Positions 44,371-53,979 of a stretch of DNA of 64,000 bases are shown here, one piece after another. The notes beneath the pieces were generated by a model, which saw only the letters and a program-made list of their open reading frames with translations, was not told the DNA's origin and ran no database searches. Source of the DNA: Tetracentron sinense (lineage: Eukaryota; Streptophyta; Magnoliopsida; Trochodendrales; Trochodendraceae); assembly GCA_015143295.1 (NCBI GenBank), contig CM026566.1, positions 6,745,072-6,809,071 on the forward strand. Reading direction: 5' to 3'. Each line of letters starts with the position of its first letter. Within the stretch, counting starts at the first letter, position 1. The position numbers and the translations under genes were made by a program.

Positions 44371-45468
44371 TGTGGGCAATGAAATCTCACCGTCCATTGC
44401 TCTGGTGTGTGTACAATGGCGTACACCTGATCACAGTCTCTCAGAGAGACGGTTAGGTTCACGTGTGTTTGTGGCACGTGCAGTACCTTTAGCTGTCAGC
44501 ATTAAATACTGATGGTTGTCATCAAGTCACCCAGCTAAGCAGGGCAAGGTTTGATCCGTGAGGATAAACCTCACGGATCTACCCTAATTAGCAGTATCCA
44601 AAGAAGTTAACACCTGTCCCATCCGTGAGGGTTAAAACCCCACGGATTCAATCCAAAGTGTTGGCCTTCATGAGGCTAACACATGTTCATCCGTGAGGAC
44701 CAAAAACTCACTGACCCAACTTTGAGTGTTGGCCTTCATGAGGCTGACACGTGTCCTGTCCGTGAGCATAAAACTCTCACGGATCCAAATTTAGTGTTGG
44801 CCTTCATGAGGCCAACACGTGTTCATCCGTAAGGACGAAACCTCACAGATCCAACTTGGAGTGTCAGCCTCGGAGAGGTTAACACGTGAAGAGACACAAT
44901 GAGGATTCTCTTGAGCTTAAGGAGTCTCGCAGATAAGGGAGACCTGCGAGCTGACATCCTCTAAGAGCAGAGCCCTTTTTGACTTTCCTAAAATAAGGGA
45001 GTCAAAGAGGGAGTCCCAAAAATGACTCTCTCAAACCCATAAAAGGTGTGTTTCTCATAAGAAACACACAAGAAGAGACACAAAGAAATACGGAGAAAAC
45101 CTAGGAAGAAAGAGAAAACTCCCCTTTCAAGCAGAAATAAGCAACTGAAGAAGAAGACTCCCTCGACATGGAGAATATGAGGTGAGCCCTCAAACATGGC
45201 CACCATTCTTTTTCTTTATTTGAAAAGATCTCAATGAGGTACTTGTAACGCCTATATGGGAACTGGGCAACCCCATTGAATAAATACATATACTTTATTC
45301 AATCATGTTCTTCTTTTTGTTCTTCATCTTAATAAGAGGTTCTTCCCCAATAAAGGGAAGGTAATTTAACAGTCTGAATTTACTCAGATTGGAAGAATAG
45401 TCCCCCGCAACAAACAATAAACCTCATACAACAATGAAGGAATTTGATAAGTAAATTTTGCGATTACA
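44371..45468 (+). repeat. 3' LTR of the gypsy element, internally deleted
   Basis: Begins TGTGGGCAATG and ends GCGATTACA; 1098 bp. It aligns with the 5' LTR except for a missing block corresponding to about 36085-36845 of the 5' LTR, which removed four or five hairpin units and the whole second array. Confidence 0.88.
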
Positions 45469-45728
45469 CCAACAGAAAGTTTTGACCCCTGACTCCTTAA
45501 ATAGTATCCAATGAACAAAGTACTAAACACCAAAATTATGTATAGAGATAATGAATACAGGCTACACCAAAAATCAATGTGTGTTTTATGATGATAGCAG
45601 ATAAAGTTAATACACCATAATTCACTTTATAAAGCATCATCATCACCATCCAATTTTCTGCACATACCTCCATCAAATATTGCAAGTCTTGTTTCCAATG
45701 TCCAAACTAATGACAAATTTTGCTGTAA

Positions 45729-46023
45729 GGTACTATATGCCTATGTACTTTAGTAACTTAGTACATTGTTGAAACACAACAAGAATGCCAAGATACTAAT
45801 AACTGGACTAGGCTTAGGTAGTGCACTTGCAATTTTCTTTCCTTGTTTACTAGTATTGCACCAGGAAGATACCATCTTGAGTAGCTTGATGGATGTTTAC
45901 ACCTTTGGGCAGCCTAGGATTGGAGATGCAAGTTTTGGGAATTACATAAAGAAACACTTCATTAAAAATCACATTAGGTATAAGAGGGTGGTTTATAGAT
46001 ATGACATTAAAAACCGCCAATAA
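45729..46023 (+). pseudogene. Class 3 lipase (OBL/TAG-lipase-like) gene fragment
   Basis: Reads LLKHNKNAKILITGLGLGSALAIFFPCLLVLHQ and then VYTFGQPRIGD, and ends RYKRVVYRYDIKN. This matches the central exon of plant lipase class 3 proteins (HKNAKxVVTGHSLGGALAILFP ... VYTFGQPRIG ... RVVYxxDxVPR). The nucleophile elbow GHSLGG has become GLGLGS, so the catalytic serine is gone. Two stops precede it. It lies within the Harbinger-like element, beside the gypsy insertion, so it may be a captured host gene piece. Confidence 0.75.
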
Positions 46024-47019
46024 TATTTTTTAACCAATAGAATAAACAGATCTCAACATCTCAAATCCAAGCATTTCTGATTGTGATCACCCTAATTACT
46101 CTAAAATTGTCTTCTTTGCTATTCTTATTGGGCTCTATATGTTCCCTACTGTAGCACTTACCAACCTCATCAAGGTTGGGATACCCTGTGTTACAAAAAA
46201 AAACACATTAACCACTTCTAAATCTATTCCTCTACCTCCTATAATCCACCACCTATTAGGCTATTAGGGCATGGAGGTATGGGGAAACGTCTTGTACCTT
46301 TACCCAAGTGCTATACAATCCTATGCAGTCATTTTTTTTGGAATGTCTCACAAGAAACGTCTTGTTCACTATACAAATGGGTAATACGTGTAACAGTCAT
46401 TGAAGACAAATTTCTTACATATAAACAAAATCCAAAGATACAAAGAAAATGAGGCAGTCTAATGATGATCTCATCCACATATAGATCTCATCTAAACTTT
46501 CATTTCCTTTAACTCGACTATATGTGTGATGAGACATATGTAATTTTCATATGTGAATTGAATAGAATTCAAAGATACATATTGGATATTTGTAAAAGGT
46601 AGTACATGCTTACTATTTTCCTGAAAAGCCAATCTAAAGGATGAAGTCTGACTCATAGAAAACCCCATATCTTCTAACCTTGATAAGCATTGATCAGTTA
46701 AAGTGAACACATTTTCTTGCATAAATTTGAATTGGAGGCAGGCAATGAACACATTTTTTGCAAAAGTGAGCACATCTGCATTTGTGCGTGTACTGGTCAG
46801 TTCCTATGATAAAAAAATTATGAGCTGGTCATTACAAGTACAAAAAAGGCCCTTACATAATTTACAGCAAGTAGAAACACCTATTCTTTCAATTTAGGTG
46901 ACTAATAAAATGTCAACCTACCCAAACCAACTGTTACAGTTGAACTAAAATGGTGACTAATATTTTCCGTAGAGTAATGGGGTAGCATGTGAAATCAGAT
47001 AACTACTTCATGCATATGA
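46024..47019. other. Noncoding part of the Harbinger-like element
   Basis: No recognised gene. A minus-strand ORF of 93 codons at 46492-46773 has no identifiable domain. Confidence 0.35.
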
Positions 47020-48557
47020 TCATTTACCTTTACACGAATGAAAAGCACGTACGAAATGATATGGAAGGTGTTCAGAATCTAATGTCCAAAATGTAAAAAG
47101 CATAGTACAACCATATTGATAATACTGAAAAAGAACCATCATGAAAATAAATCCAGAACACATACTACGGTTGATTCGCTGCCCAATATCCCGAGCGATT
47201 TCATCATGAACACAAGCCATAAGACACAATTGACTCTGAGAAATATTTATCTCCACGGTGTCCTGAGATGTGCTCTGGGCCACATGTGAGTCACTCACCT
47301 CTACCTCAAGATCATCTCATCCATACTCCTCAAACATAGGATCTCTAGTGGAATTCATTTTTATGAAGTTGTGAACAACACAATACGCAATGACAATATA
47401 CCGTTGCATACGTAAGTTATATGGAGGCATTTGCTTTAAAATTGGAAAACGAGCCTTTAGCATTCCAAAGCACTGTTCAATAACATTTCTCAACGATGAA
47501 CGTCTATAGTTAAAAATTTCTTATGGGTTGGTAGGATGACTCCCTCTCCCCCTATAATCTCATAAATGATATCTCTCACCACGATATGGTGAGAGGAAAC
47601 CAAGCATGCTGGTATACCCAGAATCAATAAGATAATATTTTCATGATTCAAATATAATTCTTGTTAGCTAGCCCTAATCAGAATATTTCATGCACAAAAT
47701 GGAATACATTGCACATTCTAGGAATCAAAAAATTGTATGTCCACTTACCACGAGGAGGTATGGGGAACTCATTCTCTGGATTCGTTACACATTCTAGGAA
47801 CACTCTTGAGTCATTTGTTGTTCCTTCCCAACCAGCCATCACATACGTGAAGCGCATATCAAATGAACATACACACATAATATTTTGAGTGGGGTCTACT
47901 TTTTTCCCGCGATATGGTATATGTTGCTCCAACGGAACATGCGCATCAATATGAGTCCCATCTATGGCCCCAACACAATTTTACATCAAATAAAAAAGCA
48001 TATATTAGTAGTATTACAAATATATGTAGATATTATATACTATGATTAATTAAAGAATATTACCTGAAAAAATGGATAATATTTTAAATTGTACTCAATT
48101 TCAGGAGGAGTTGCGTTGAAGAGTTGAAGTGACGGGAAATCGTTTCTCCCGAGTGTTGAAATCGTTCAACAATCATCCGGTTTTGTTCATTGTCGGATAC
48201 GACTAGTAAGAAAATGACCACTTGTTCTTCCATAGAAACCAACCTTGAATCCTTCACTAACTGCTTCTCCTATAGCACTTTACAAAATTCAATGAAAACA
48301 TCTTTTTCCATCCTAAAAGAATCATAACATCTATCTCCATGACCACACAATATTTCGATAACATATTCATGCACAGTTAGCCTTGAGTTCCTGCATGGTT
48401 CCTTAGACAAATATATCATATGATATTCATCAAGAGCCAGAATTATTAAGAACTCCCCAAACTCATCATCCGAGTCATCATCGAACACATTATAATTGTC
48501 AAAATATAATGCATTACGAGCCATTGTTATAACCTGGTAAGAGGTATGCATTAGCAT
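47020..48557 (-). pseudogene. PIF/Harbinger DDE transposase
   Basis: Minus strand: MARNALYFDNYNVF start region (ATG 48524, alternative 48557), then after frame breaks NCVGAIDGTHIDAHVP (first D), QNIMCVCSFDMRFTYV, GWEGTTNDSRVF, DSGYTSMLGFLSPYRGERYHL (second D) and RNVIEQCFGMLKARFPIL (E). This is the DDE_Tnp_4 domain of Harbinger/HARBI1-type transposases, which cut and paste the element at TWA sites. All three acidic residues are readable. Stops after RYHL and elsewhere, and an acceptor that looks mutated (AA instead of AG near 47985), show it is inactive. Confidence 0.82.
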
Positions 48558-48995
48558 CTATAACAATTCATAACGCATCTAAAAATAACATAACCATTAT
48601 AGCAAATATGATAACAGCTATAACCAAAATATAGTAACATAACCAAACAAGCAAACATTTAAGAAGAACATAACCACTATAAAAAAAATAACTATAGTCA
48701 CAAAACATAGATGTCCAGAATATTATAAGCCATGAAACGTAAAACATATATCGTATATCCATAACATAATAGCCATGGTAGCAAAATAACCACATAACCA
48801 TAGTCACAAAAAACATCTCCAAACACAAATCCTAGGTCTTAAGCTACACTACATAGGCCATCAATTCAAATTGAGCACCCAATCCTTCCTTCTTTCAGCT
48901 GGCATCTCCAAAAACAACACCTTCCACAACTCATCATCATGGAACTTCTCAATAGCTTTTGTATATGCCGCCCCATCTATGCCTTCCAGATCATT
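48558..48995. other. Region between the two Harbinger ORFs
   Basis: A/T-rich with many ATAACCATA-like words; a 86-codon hydrophobic minus-strand frame here is low-complexity and not taken as a gene. Confidence 0.4.
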
Positions 48996-49917
48996 TCATG
49001 CACTCATACTCTCTTTTAAAAGCATATGAGGTGTCATAGTACCATATCTCGACCTAGCTTCATTTGGTGAGCCAAAGGAGTGGCACGATGAAGGAGAGCC
49101 CACCATCGATCTCTCAAAGAGATCCATCTTCCTTTCAGAAGCTGCACTGTATGAAAACAAGGCTGAGGTTAAAGCTAAGGAATAACTCTCTCTCTTGCCA
49201 CGACGAGATGAAGAGGGGGTGGTAGACTGACTACGACGTCGATGTGTAGGAGTAGCATCTACACCATCAGAATGTTCATCCAAATTATCGTAGTTTACTT
49301 CAAAGTTCAAATCAGCAATGTCTTCTTCGTCATCAGTATCTGGAGGACTTTGTGTCGAAGGATGCGCATTTGCACTAGTAGTTGTAGTATCCCCAAAGAT
49401 GGTACAAAGCTTATCATAGTGTGGACAACCTTTCTTTTTAAATCTTTTGGCAAACTTATGCACCTACATGAAAGTCGTTATCTATCACAACAAAATCCAT
49501 TAAGTTGAATTAAAATAAAAGATTGTAAAGACTTTAACACTCTAAGATTAAGGTAAAATTACCCTGGATAAACGATCCCACTCTTCCTCAGTTGCAGTCA
49601 CTTATCCAGTCACAACGTTATACCCAATTTCAGTCTCTTTCAACAACATCTTAAAATGCCTTTGTCTTTGTTTTAGTTGGTTAAACTTATTCCTCAATTG
49701 CACATCATTATATGTCTTGTTAGTTTGGGCATTCAGAGTAATCACGAATACGGCTCCATGCAGCCTTTGCGAAAGTCGTGGTACTCCTATTTCCCTTGAT
49801 TACCTCTTCTTCTATGAGTATGATGAACTTTTTCTCATTTCTAGTTGACCATACGGTAACATCATCACTACCAACTTCAAAGACCTCATTATCATTATTC
49901 TCATAAGTATCTACCAT
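48996..49917 (-). pseudogene. Harbinger Myb/SANT-like DNA-binding protein
   Basis: Exon 1 (49917 to about 49563): TVWSTRNEKKFIILIEEEVIKGN ... AAWSRIRD, then in a shifted frame YNDVQLRNKFNQLKQRQRHFK and EEEWDRL, the Myb/SANT-like domain of the Harbinger accessory protein. Exon 2 (49463-48996, after a CATGTAG acceptor): VHKFAKRFKKKGCPHYDKLCTIFGD, an acidic/Ser-Thr region, and a C-terminal ERKMDLFERSM segment. In this superfamily it binds the TIRs and helps import the transposase. One frameshift in exon 1; exon 2 is open. Confidence 0.75.
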
Positions 49918-50279
49918 CTAGAAAACGAAAACATTATCAAAGTAAATGAGAAAAATTAGTTTAGAGGCGAAGACATCCACGTAAGCAATCTGTTTGGAAT
50001 TTAAAGAAACTTTCCAATCTATACTACTACTATATAATACAGTTAATGTAGAGCCTCAGACTTTTTTCATGCTTAATACATGACACTTTCGTTGTCATCT
50101 CGCCTTTTTAAGAGGTATGATTAATAAATGAGGAAGAACTTGGAAATTTCGAAAGGTCAGAATTGTTCCTCTTCGAAGTACGAACACAACGCAAGTTGAA
50201 TCGTCAAAATCGGACGAACGAGTCAAAAGATATGGCCAAAATAGTCTGTACCTGTAGGAAAACGTATACTGTGTGCATC

Positions 50280-50912
50280 CGTTGTACAACTCACCACGGG
50301 CACGTTGTACAACTCACCACGGGCACGTTGTACAGCTCACCACGGGTACGTTGTACGGCACCACGAGTTGGCACTATTCACGGACCACGAGTTGACACTA
50401 TTCACGGCACCACGAGTTAGCACTATTCATAGCACCACGAGTTGGCACTATTCACGGACCACGAGTTGACACTATTCACGGCACCACGAGTTGGTACTAT
50501 TCATGACACCACGAGTTGCACTATTCACGGCACCACGAGTTGGCACTATTCATGGCACCACGAGTTGCACTATTCACAACACCACGAGTTGACACTATTC
50601 ATGGCACCACGAGTTGCACTATTCACGGCACCACGAGTTGGCACTATTCATGGCACCACGAGTTGCACTATTCACAACACCACGAGTTGACACTATTCAT
50701 GGCACCACGAGTTGCACTATTCACGGCACCACGAGTTGGCACTATTCACAACACCACGAGTTGACACTATTCATGGCACCACGAGTTGCACTATTCACGG
50801 CACCACGAGTTGGCACTATTCATGGCACCACGAGTTGCACTATTCACAACACCACGAGTTGCACTATTCACAGCACCACGAGTTGGCACTATTCACAGCA
50901 CTATTCACAGAA
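50280..50912. repeat. CACCACGAGTTG minisatellite with ~98-bp higher-order period
   Basis: Basic unit about 24-25 bp (CACCACGAGTTGGCACTATTCAYGG) in about 22 copies. Groups of four give a ~98-bp higher-order repeat, with one group shortened to about 74 bp. The leftmost copies differ (CACCACGGGCACGTTGTACA). Five overlapping ORFs of 60-102 codons are artefacts of the repeat. Confidence 0.92.
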
Positions 50913-51799
50913 ATTCCAGTAAGGGTATTACGGTCTTTTGTCAGTTCACTCTTACCTTAAGAGTTTAACCCGAGCCTTTAGGGCATCATTCAACACTTAG
51001 AGAGTTTGAGAGAATAGAAGAAAGAGGAGAAGGCGATTCCAATCTAGGGTTTCCATTTTGGAGAGAAATCAAAGGGTTTTGAGACCCTAGATCAACCTCA
51101 AGCCCGTTTTCTTCAAGATTTCGGTGCAGGCATTCGTGGAGCTCACGAATCAAGCTAGGGCAGCAACTCACAGCCATTTGGAAAGAGGGTTTCTTCCTCA
51201 TTTCTTCAAGGTCGGTACTTTTTACTACCCTCCTAGTTATAGTTCCTCTTTCCCCTTCTTTTCTCTTCATTTTCTTTCATTTACACATGTGTAAAGGGTA
51301 AATGGTGAATGGTGAATGGTGAATGGTGAATGGAGATGGGATGGGCGATTGGATGCCAATGGTTGTGTGTGATGAACAAATGGGGAAGGGCATTGTTCCA
51401 ATAATGAACGTACATGTATGATTTGAGTAAAACCCATCTAGAAAAGCATGTTGTAGGATAAATCCATAATGAACACACCATGTTTGATGAAATGCCAAGG
51501 TGAACACAGTGAGCTGAAAATTTGGAAATGCATGCCTAATAAATTATGAATATTGCTAGGGACTATGATAGTGTGTTTCCTGCTTTCCCATAATGCTATG
51601 AATATTACATTACTCAATCTTTGATGCTATATGTGTTGTGAAATTACCCAAATGTCATCTTTAAATTTGAATGCAAGTATGTACACGGTTCCCACGAGCA
51701 CGGCATGCATGATATGATTTATCGAGGTTTTCAAGAACATGGTTAGAGGTGGGACATATCCTACGATATGTTTTACCTCGTTTTTCACAAGAAGACAAG

Positions 51800-51970
51800 A
51801 ACCAACATTCCACGAGGGGTCTCCCCTCACTCACAAGTGCATATCATGAAGAAGGGTCTCCCTTCCTTCGCAAGTACATACATATCATAAAGAAGGGTCT
51901 CCCTTCCCTCGCAAGTGCATTGCATAAAGAAGGGTCTCCCTTCCCTCTCAAGGCATCTCACAAGTGCATC
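51800..51970. repeat. GAAGGGTCTCCCTTC hairpin repeats in LTR B
   Basis: Four units at about 45-bp spacing. Three have GAAGGG-TCT-CCCTTC, one has GAGGGG-TCT-CCCCTC, so the two arms changed together. LTR A keeps a single diverged copy (minus strand near 21875-21895). Confidence 0.8.
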
Positions 51971-52286
51971 TCACAAGTTACATGATCACAAGCAAGCATG
52001 CATGACATGACATGACATACAAAAATCAAGCAAGATAGACAAGACAAGCTTTCACGTACGAAAAGATATTTCAAGTCAAATCAAGTGCACGATGTTTTCA
52101 AGAGGATTTATCGGTTTTCTACGAGTTTCAAGCATGATTATAAACTGCTTTACTTCCTTGTATGATATAAATTGTTTCCGTGTGACAAATATGAATTTCT
52201 CCTGATTATGTATTGCCATGTTTATGCTATAATTGTTGGTTAGTATTCAGTACCCGCTGAGTATTCCATGCTCAGCCATACTTCTT

Positions 52287-52406
52287 ATGTCGGCAGGTTC
52301 TGAGGGAGCTGCTACTCCATTTGATGTTTGTGCTCCTGGTCCATGGGTGGAGGAGGAGTATGTCGAGGAGCCTTTGGAGGAACCTCCAGTAGAGGGTTAC
52401 CAATAG
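52287..52406 (+). CDS. Conserved 39-codon ORF in LTR B
   Basis: ATG at 52287 to TAG at 52406; MSAGSEGAATPFDVCAPGPW then the same acidic Pro-rich tail ending GYQ. Compared with LTR A, seven substitutions in 117 coding bases, six of them silent. The ~55 bp just upstream (including GCTGAGTATTCCATGCTCAGC, a small hairpin) is also well conserved; downstream DNA is more diverged. See the LTR A entry for the alternative reading as a final exon. Confidence 0.5.
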   Translation: MSAGSEGAATPFDVCAPGPWVEEEYVEEPLEEPPVEGYQ

Positions 52407-52846
52407 GTGGTTGTAGATTCTGAGTAGATTAGCTGTGGGTGAGACGAGAGTCAGATTTATGTATTTTGGCGGGCATGTCCGCACTTTCTTTTGGATTCTT
52501 TTTGTATAAACTTGGATTGATTATGTATATACATAGAGGTTTGGTAGACTTCCGCTATACCATGTTAGAGTATGTTTCCGCTGTTTTGTCCTCTATCGTA
52601 TATGCTCTGTGGGTTTTGCAGGTTAGTTGTCAAGCAAGTCATGATTAGTCGTCCAAAGTTCACTCTAACTCCTAGGGTGGGTTTCGGGTCGCGATAGTTA
52701 AAGTATAAGTTCATGGGTACATAAGCAGAATTTGCATTAGAGCAATTAAAGGGCTTAAGGATCATAGCTCTAAAATGATGATGGCCAAGTTCAAATCTTC
52801 CCATGCAAGACCTAGATCGGTATGTGGAGGTACTGATTAAGATTAG

Positions 52847-53263
52847 ATGAGTTTCCCAAACCATAGATCAAGTGAAAAGGTGAGCATGGATGAGAATAGC
52901 ATGTACCCCAATCACTATCCTAACATTAATAGAATATTAATTTTAGAAGATGAAATTCACTATGCTTATACCAGAGAAGTTGCAAATGAACTATTAAGGC
53001 AAGGAAATGCTTTAAATAGTTTTTGTAACCTCTAATATCAGACTTGTGTACAATTCCATAAGAAAGCCTATGAGGGATTGCACGCGCAATTCCCGAAAGG
53101 AAGAATCAATGAACAAATCTTAGTTCGAACACACAACTTAGACTCAGCTCAAGTCTACAGCCTTAGAAATACTGGTCCTATGGTCCGTAATCTACAAACT
53201 GTTTGGAACTTACCAGCCTTAGTTCCTAAACAACCTATGCAAAATAATCTTCTATAGAGGTTC
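52847..53263 (+). other. Unrecognised coding-like stretch, about 138 codons
   Basis: Frame from the ATG at 52847 to TAG near 53258 with one stop (about 53033-53035). Peptide phrases: EDEIHYAYTREVANELLRQG, HKKAYEGLHAQFPKGRINEQ, LVRTHNLDSAQVYSLRNTG and NLPALVPKQPMQNN. Composition looks like a real protein, not a repeat. Family not recognised; it could be an old retroelement or virus-derived remnant or a captured gene piece. It lies inside the Harbinger-like element near its right end. Confidence 0.3.
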
Positions 53264-53571
53264 TTCATCTCCTCTAATATGAGTGGTTTTATTTAAACCA
53301 TGATTTCTGATTCTAGCAATTTCATTAGTGTAGTAGGAGTTTGACTAGGAGTTGCTTCTTCTCCTCTAATCTAAGAAGTTTTTTTACTTCCCTAAACAAT
53401 AGCTCTCTATTTTCACAGTTGGGTTCTCTTCAAAAATTATTTTTATTTTGTTTTTTTGGTTTCAAATTCAGTTCTTAACAATGGGGATTTTGGATCATGT
53501 TTAATATGATCGCCAATGGGTTTCCTTTTTTCATCCAAAAATCTTGCCCCAACACTCGAATAATTCATGAG

Positions 53572-53612
53572 AGAAGAAGAAGAAGAAGATGAAGAAGAAG
53601 AAGAAGAAGAAG
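53572..53612. repeat. (GAA)n microsatellite
   Basis: About 13 GAA/AGA trinucleotides with one GAT interruption. Confidence 0.95.
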
Positions 53613-53799
53613 GGAGATTAGAGTTACCTGGTCGGTCGCTGGTCAGTTGCCGGTTGGATTATTTGGTTTCTTGCTCGGTCGGCTGATTTGGTCACACGTT
53701 CAGCTCTCTTTTTGCTCCAAGGTTTGTGATTGCTTTAGGGTTTGTTAATAAGTAGATGCAGTGACTCGAACCCAGACATGCAAAGTGGGCCGTTGACGG

Positions 53800-53976
53800 A
53801 ACGTGTTTTTCGCTTTTGTTTTTTGTTTTCGAAAATAGAGGTAATAGAAAATTTCTGTTACCATAAATTTTGATACTAAATTTTAAAAACAAAAAATAGA
53901 AATATGTTTACCAAACATGTTTTGTGCATTTAAAAAAAAAAAAAAACAGAAAACGGAAGTGCAACCAAACGAGCCC
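53800..53976. repeat. Right TIR and subterminal region of the Harbinger-like element
   Basis: Ends CCAAACGAGCCC at 53976 followed by TAA (53977-53979). Inside are an A run (about 53932-53946), then AACATGTTTTG and TTACCAAACATG words mirrored at the left end. Confidence 0.65.
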
Positions 53977-53979
53977 TAA

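Larger units (their letters stand above)
35573..45468 (+). mobile_element. Non-autonomous Ty3/gypsy retrotransposon (Tat/Retand-like), 9896 bp
   Basis: Paired LTRs at 35573-37428 and 44371-45468, perfect 5-bp duplications CCAAC at 35568-35572 and 45469-45473, and a primer-binding site reading TGGCACGCCCGATGGGAC just inside the 5' LTR. Internally: a long repeat-filled leader, gag (39096-40421), a downstream ORF (40361-41221), then about 3 kb with no RT, RNase H or integrase. An antisense ORF lies at 42582-43220. It has gag but no pol, like TR-GAG or LARD elements, so it would depend on an autonomous partner for enzymes. Insertion is inside the Harbinger-like element. Confidence 0.88.
50047..52696 (+). 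mobile_element. LTR B, 2650-bp solo LTR, same family as LTR A
   Basis: Begins TGTAGAGCC and ends TCGCGATA (expected TACA end mutated), with perfect 5-bp duplications GTTAA at 50042-50046 and 52697-52701. It is inserted in the Harbinger-like element. It shares with LTR A, in the same internal order, the AACGCAAGTTGAATCG block, the TTGGAGAGAAATCAAAGG leader, the CAAGGTCGGTAC block, the CCCGCTGAGTATTCCATGC block and the 39-codon ORF. The tandem arrays are different. Confidence 0.85.
33283..53976 (-). mobile_element. Composite PIF/Harbinger-like transposon, 20.7 kb with nested insertions
   Basis: The left end reads GGGCCCGTTTGGATACACTT. The right end, reverse-complemented, reads GGGCTCGTTTGGTTGCACTT. 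Similarity continues into T-rich subterminal DNA with AACATGTTTGGTAA on both sides. Both ends are bordered by TAA, the 3-bp target of PIF/Harbinger. Inside are a Harbinger transposase and a Myb-like ORF, both on the minus strand. Subtracting the 9.9-kb gypsy and 2.65-kb LTR B leaves about 8.1 kb, still long because of captured or nested material (CACTA end, copia piece, SINE, lipase fragment, unknown ORFs). That the two ends belong together is inference. Confidence 0.6.

Noticed and set aside
50280-50912. Regular repeat with spacers, CRISPR-like at first sight
   Set aside because: Spacers are also repeated, the unit is 24-25 bp with a higher-order period, and the setting is a plant LTR. It is a minisatellite.
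50163-50968. Six ORFs of 60-102 codons
   Set aside because: Produced by the minisatellite having few stop words; peptides are cyclic permutations of each other.
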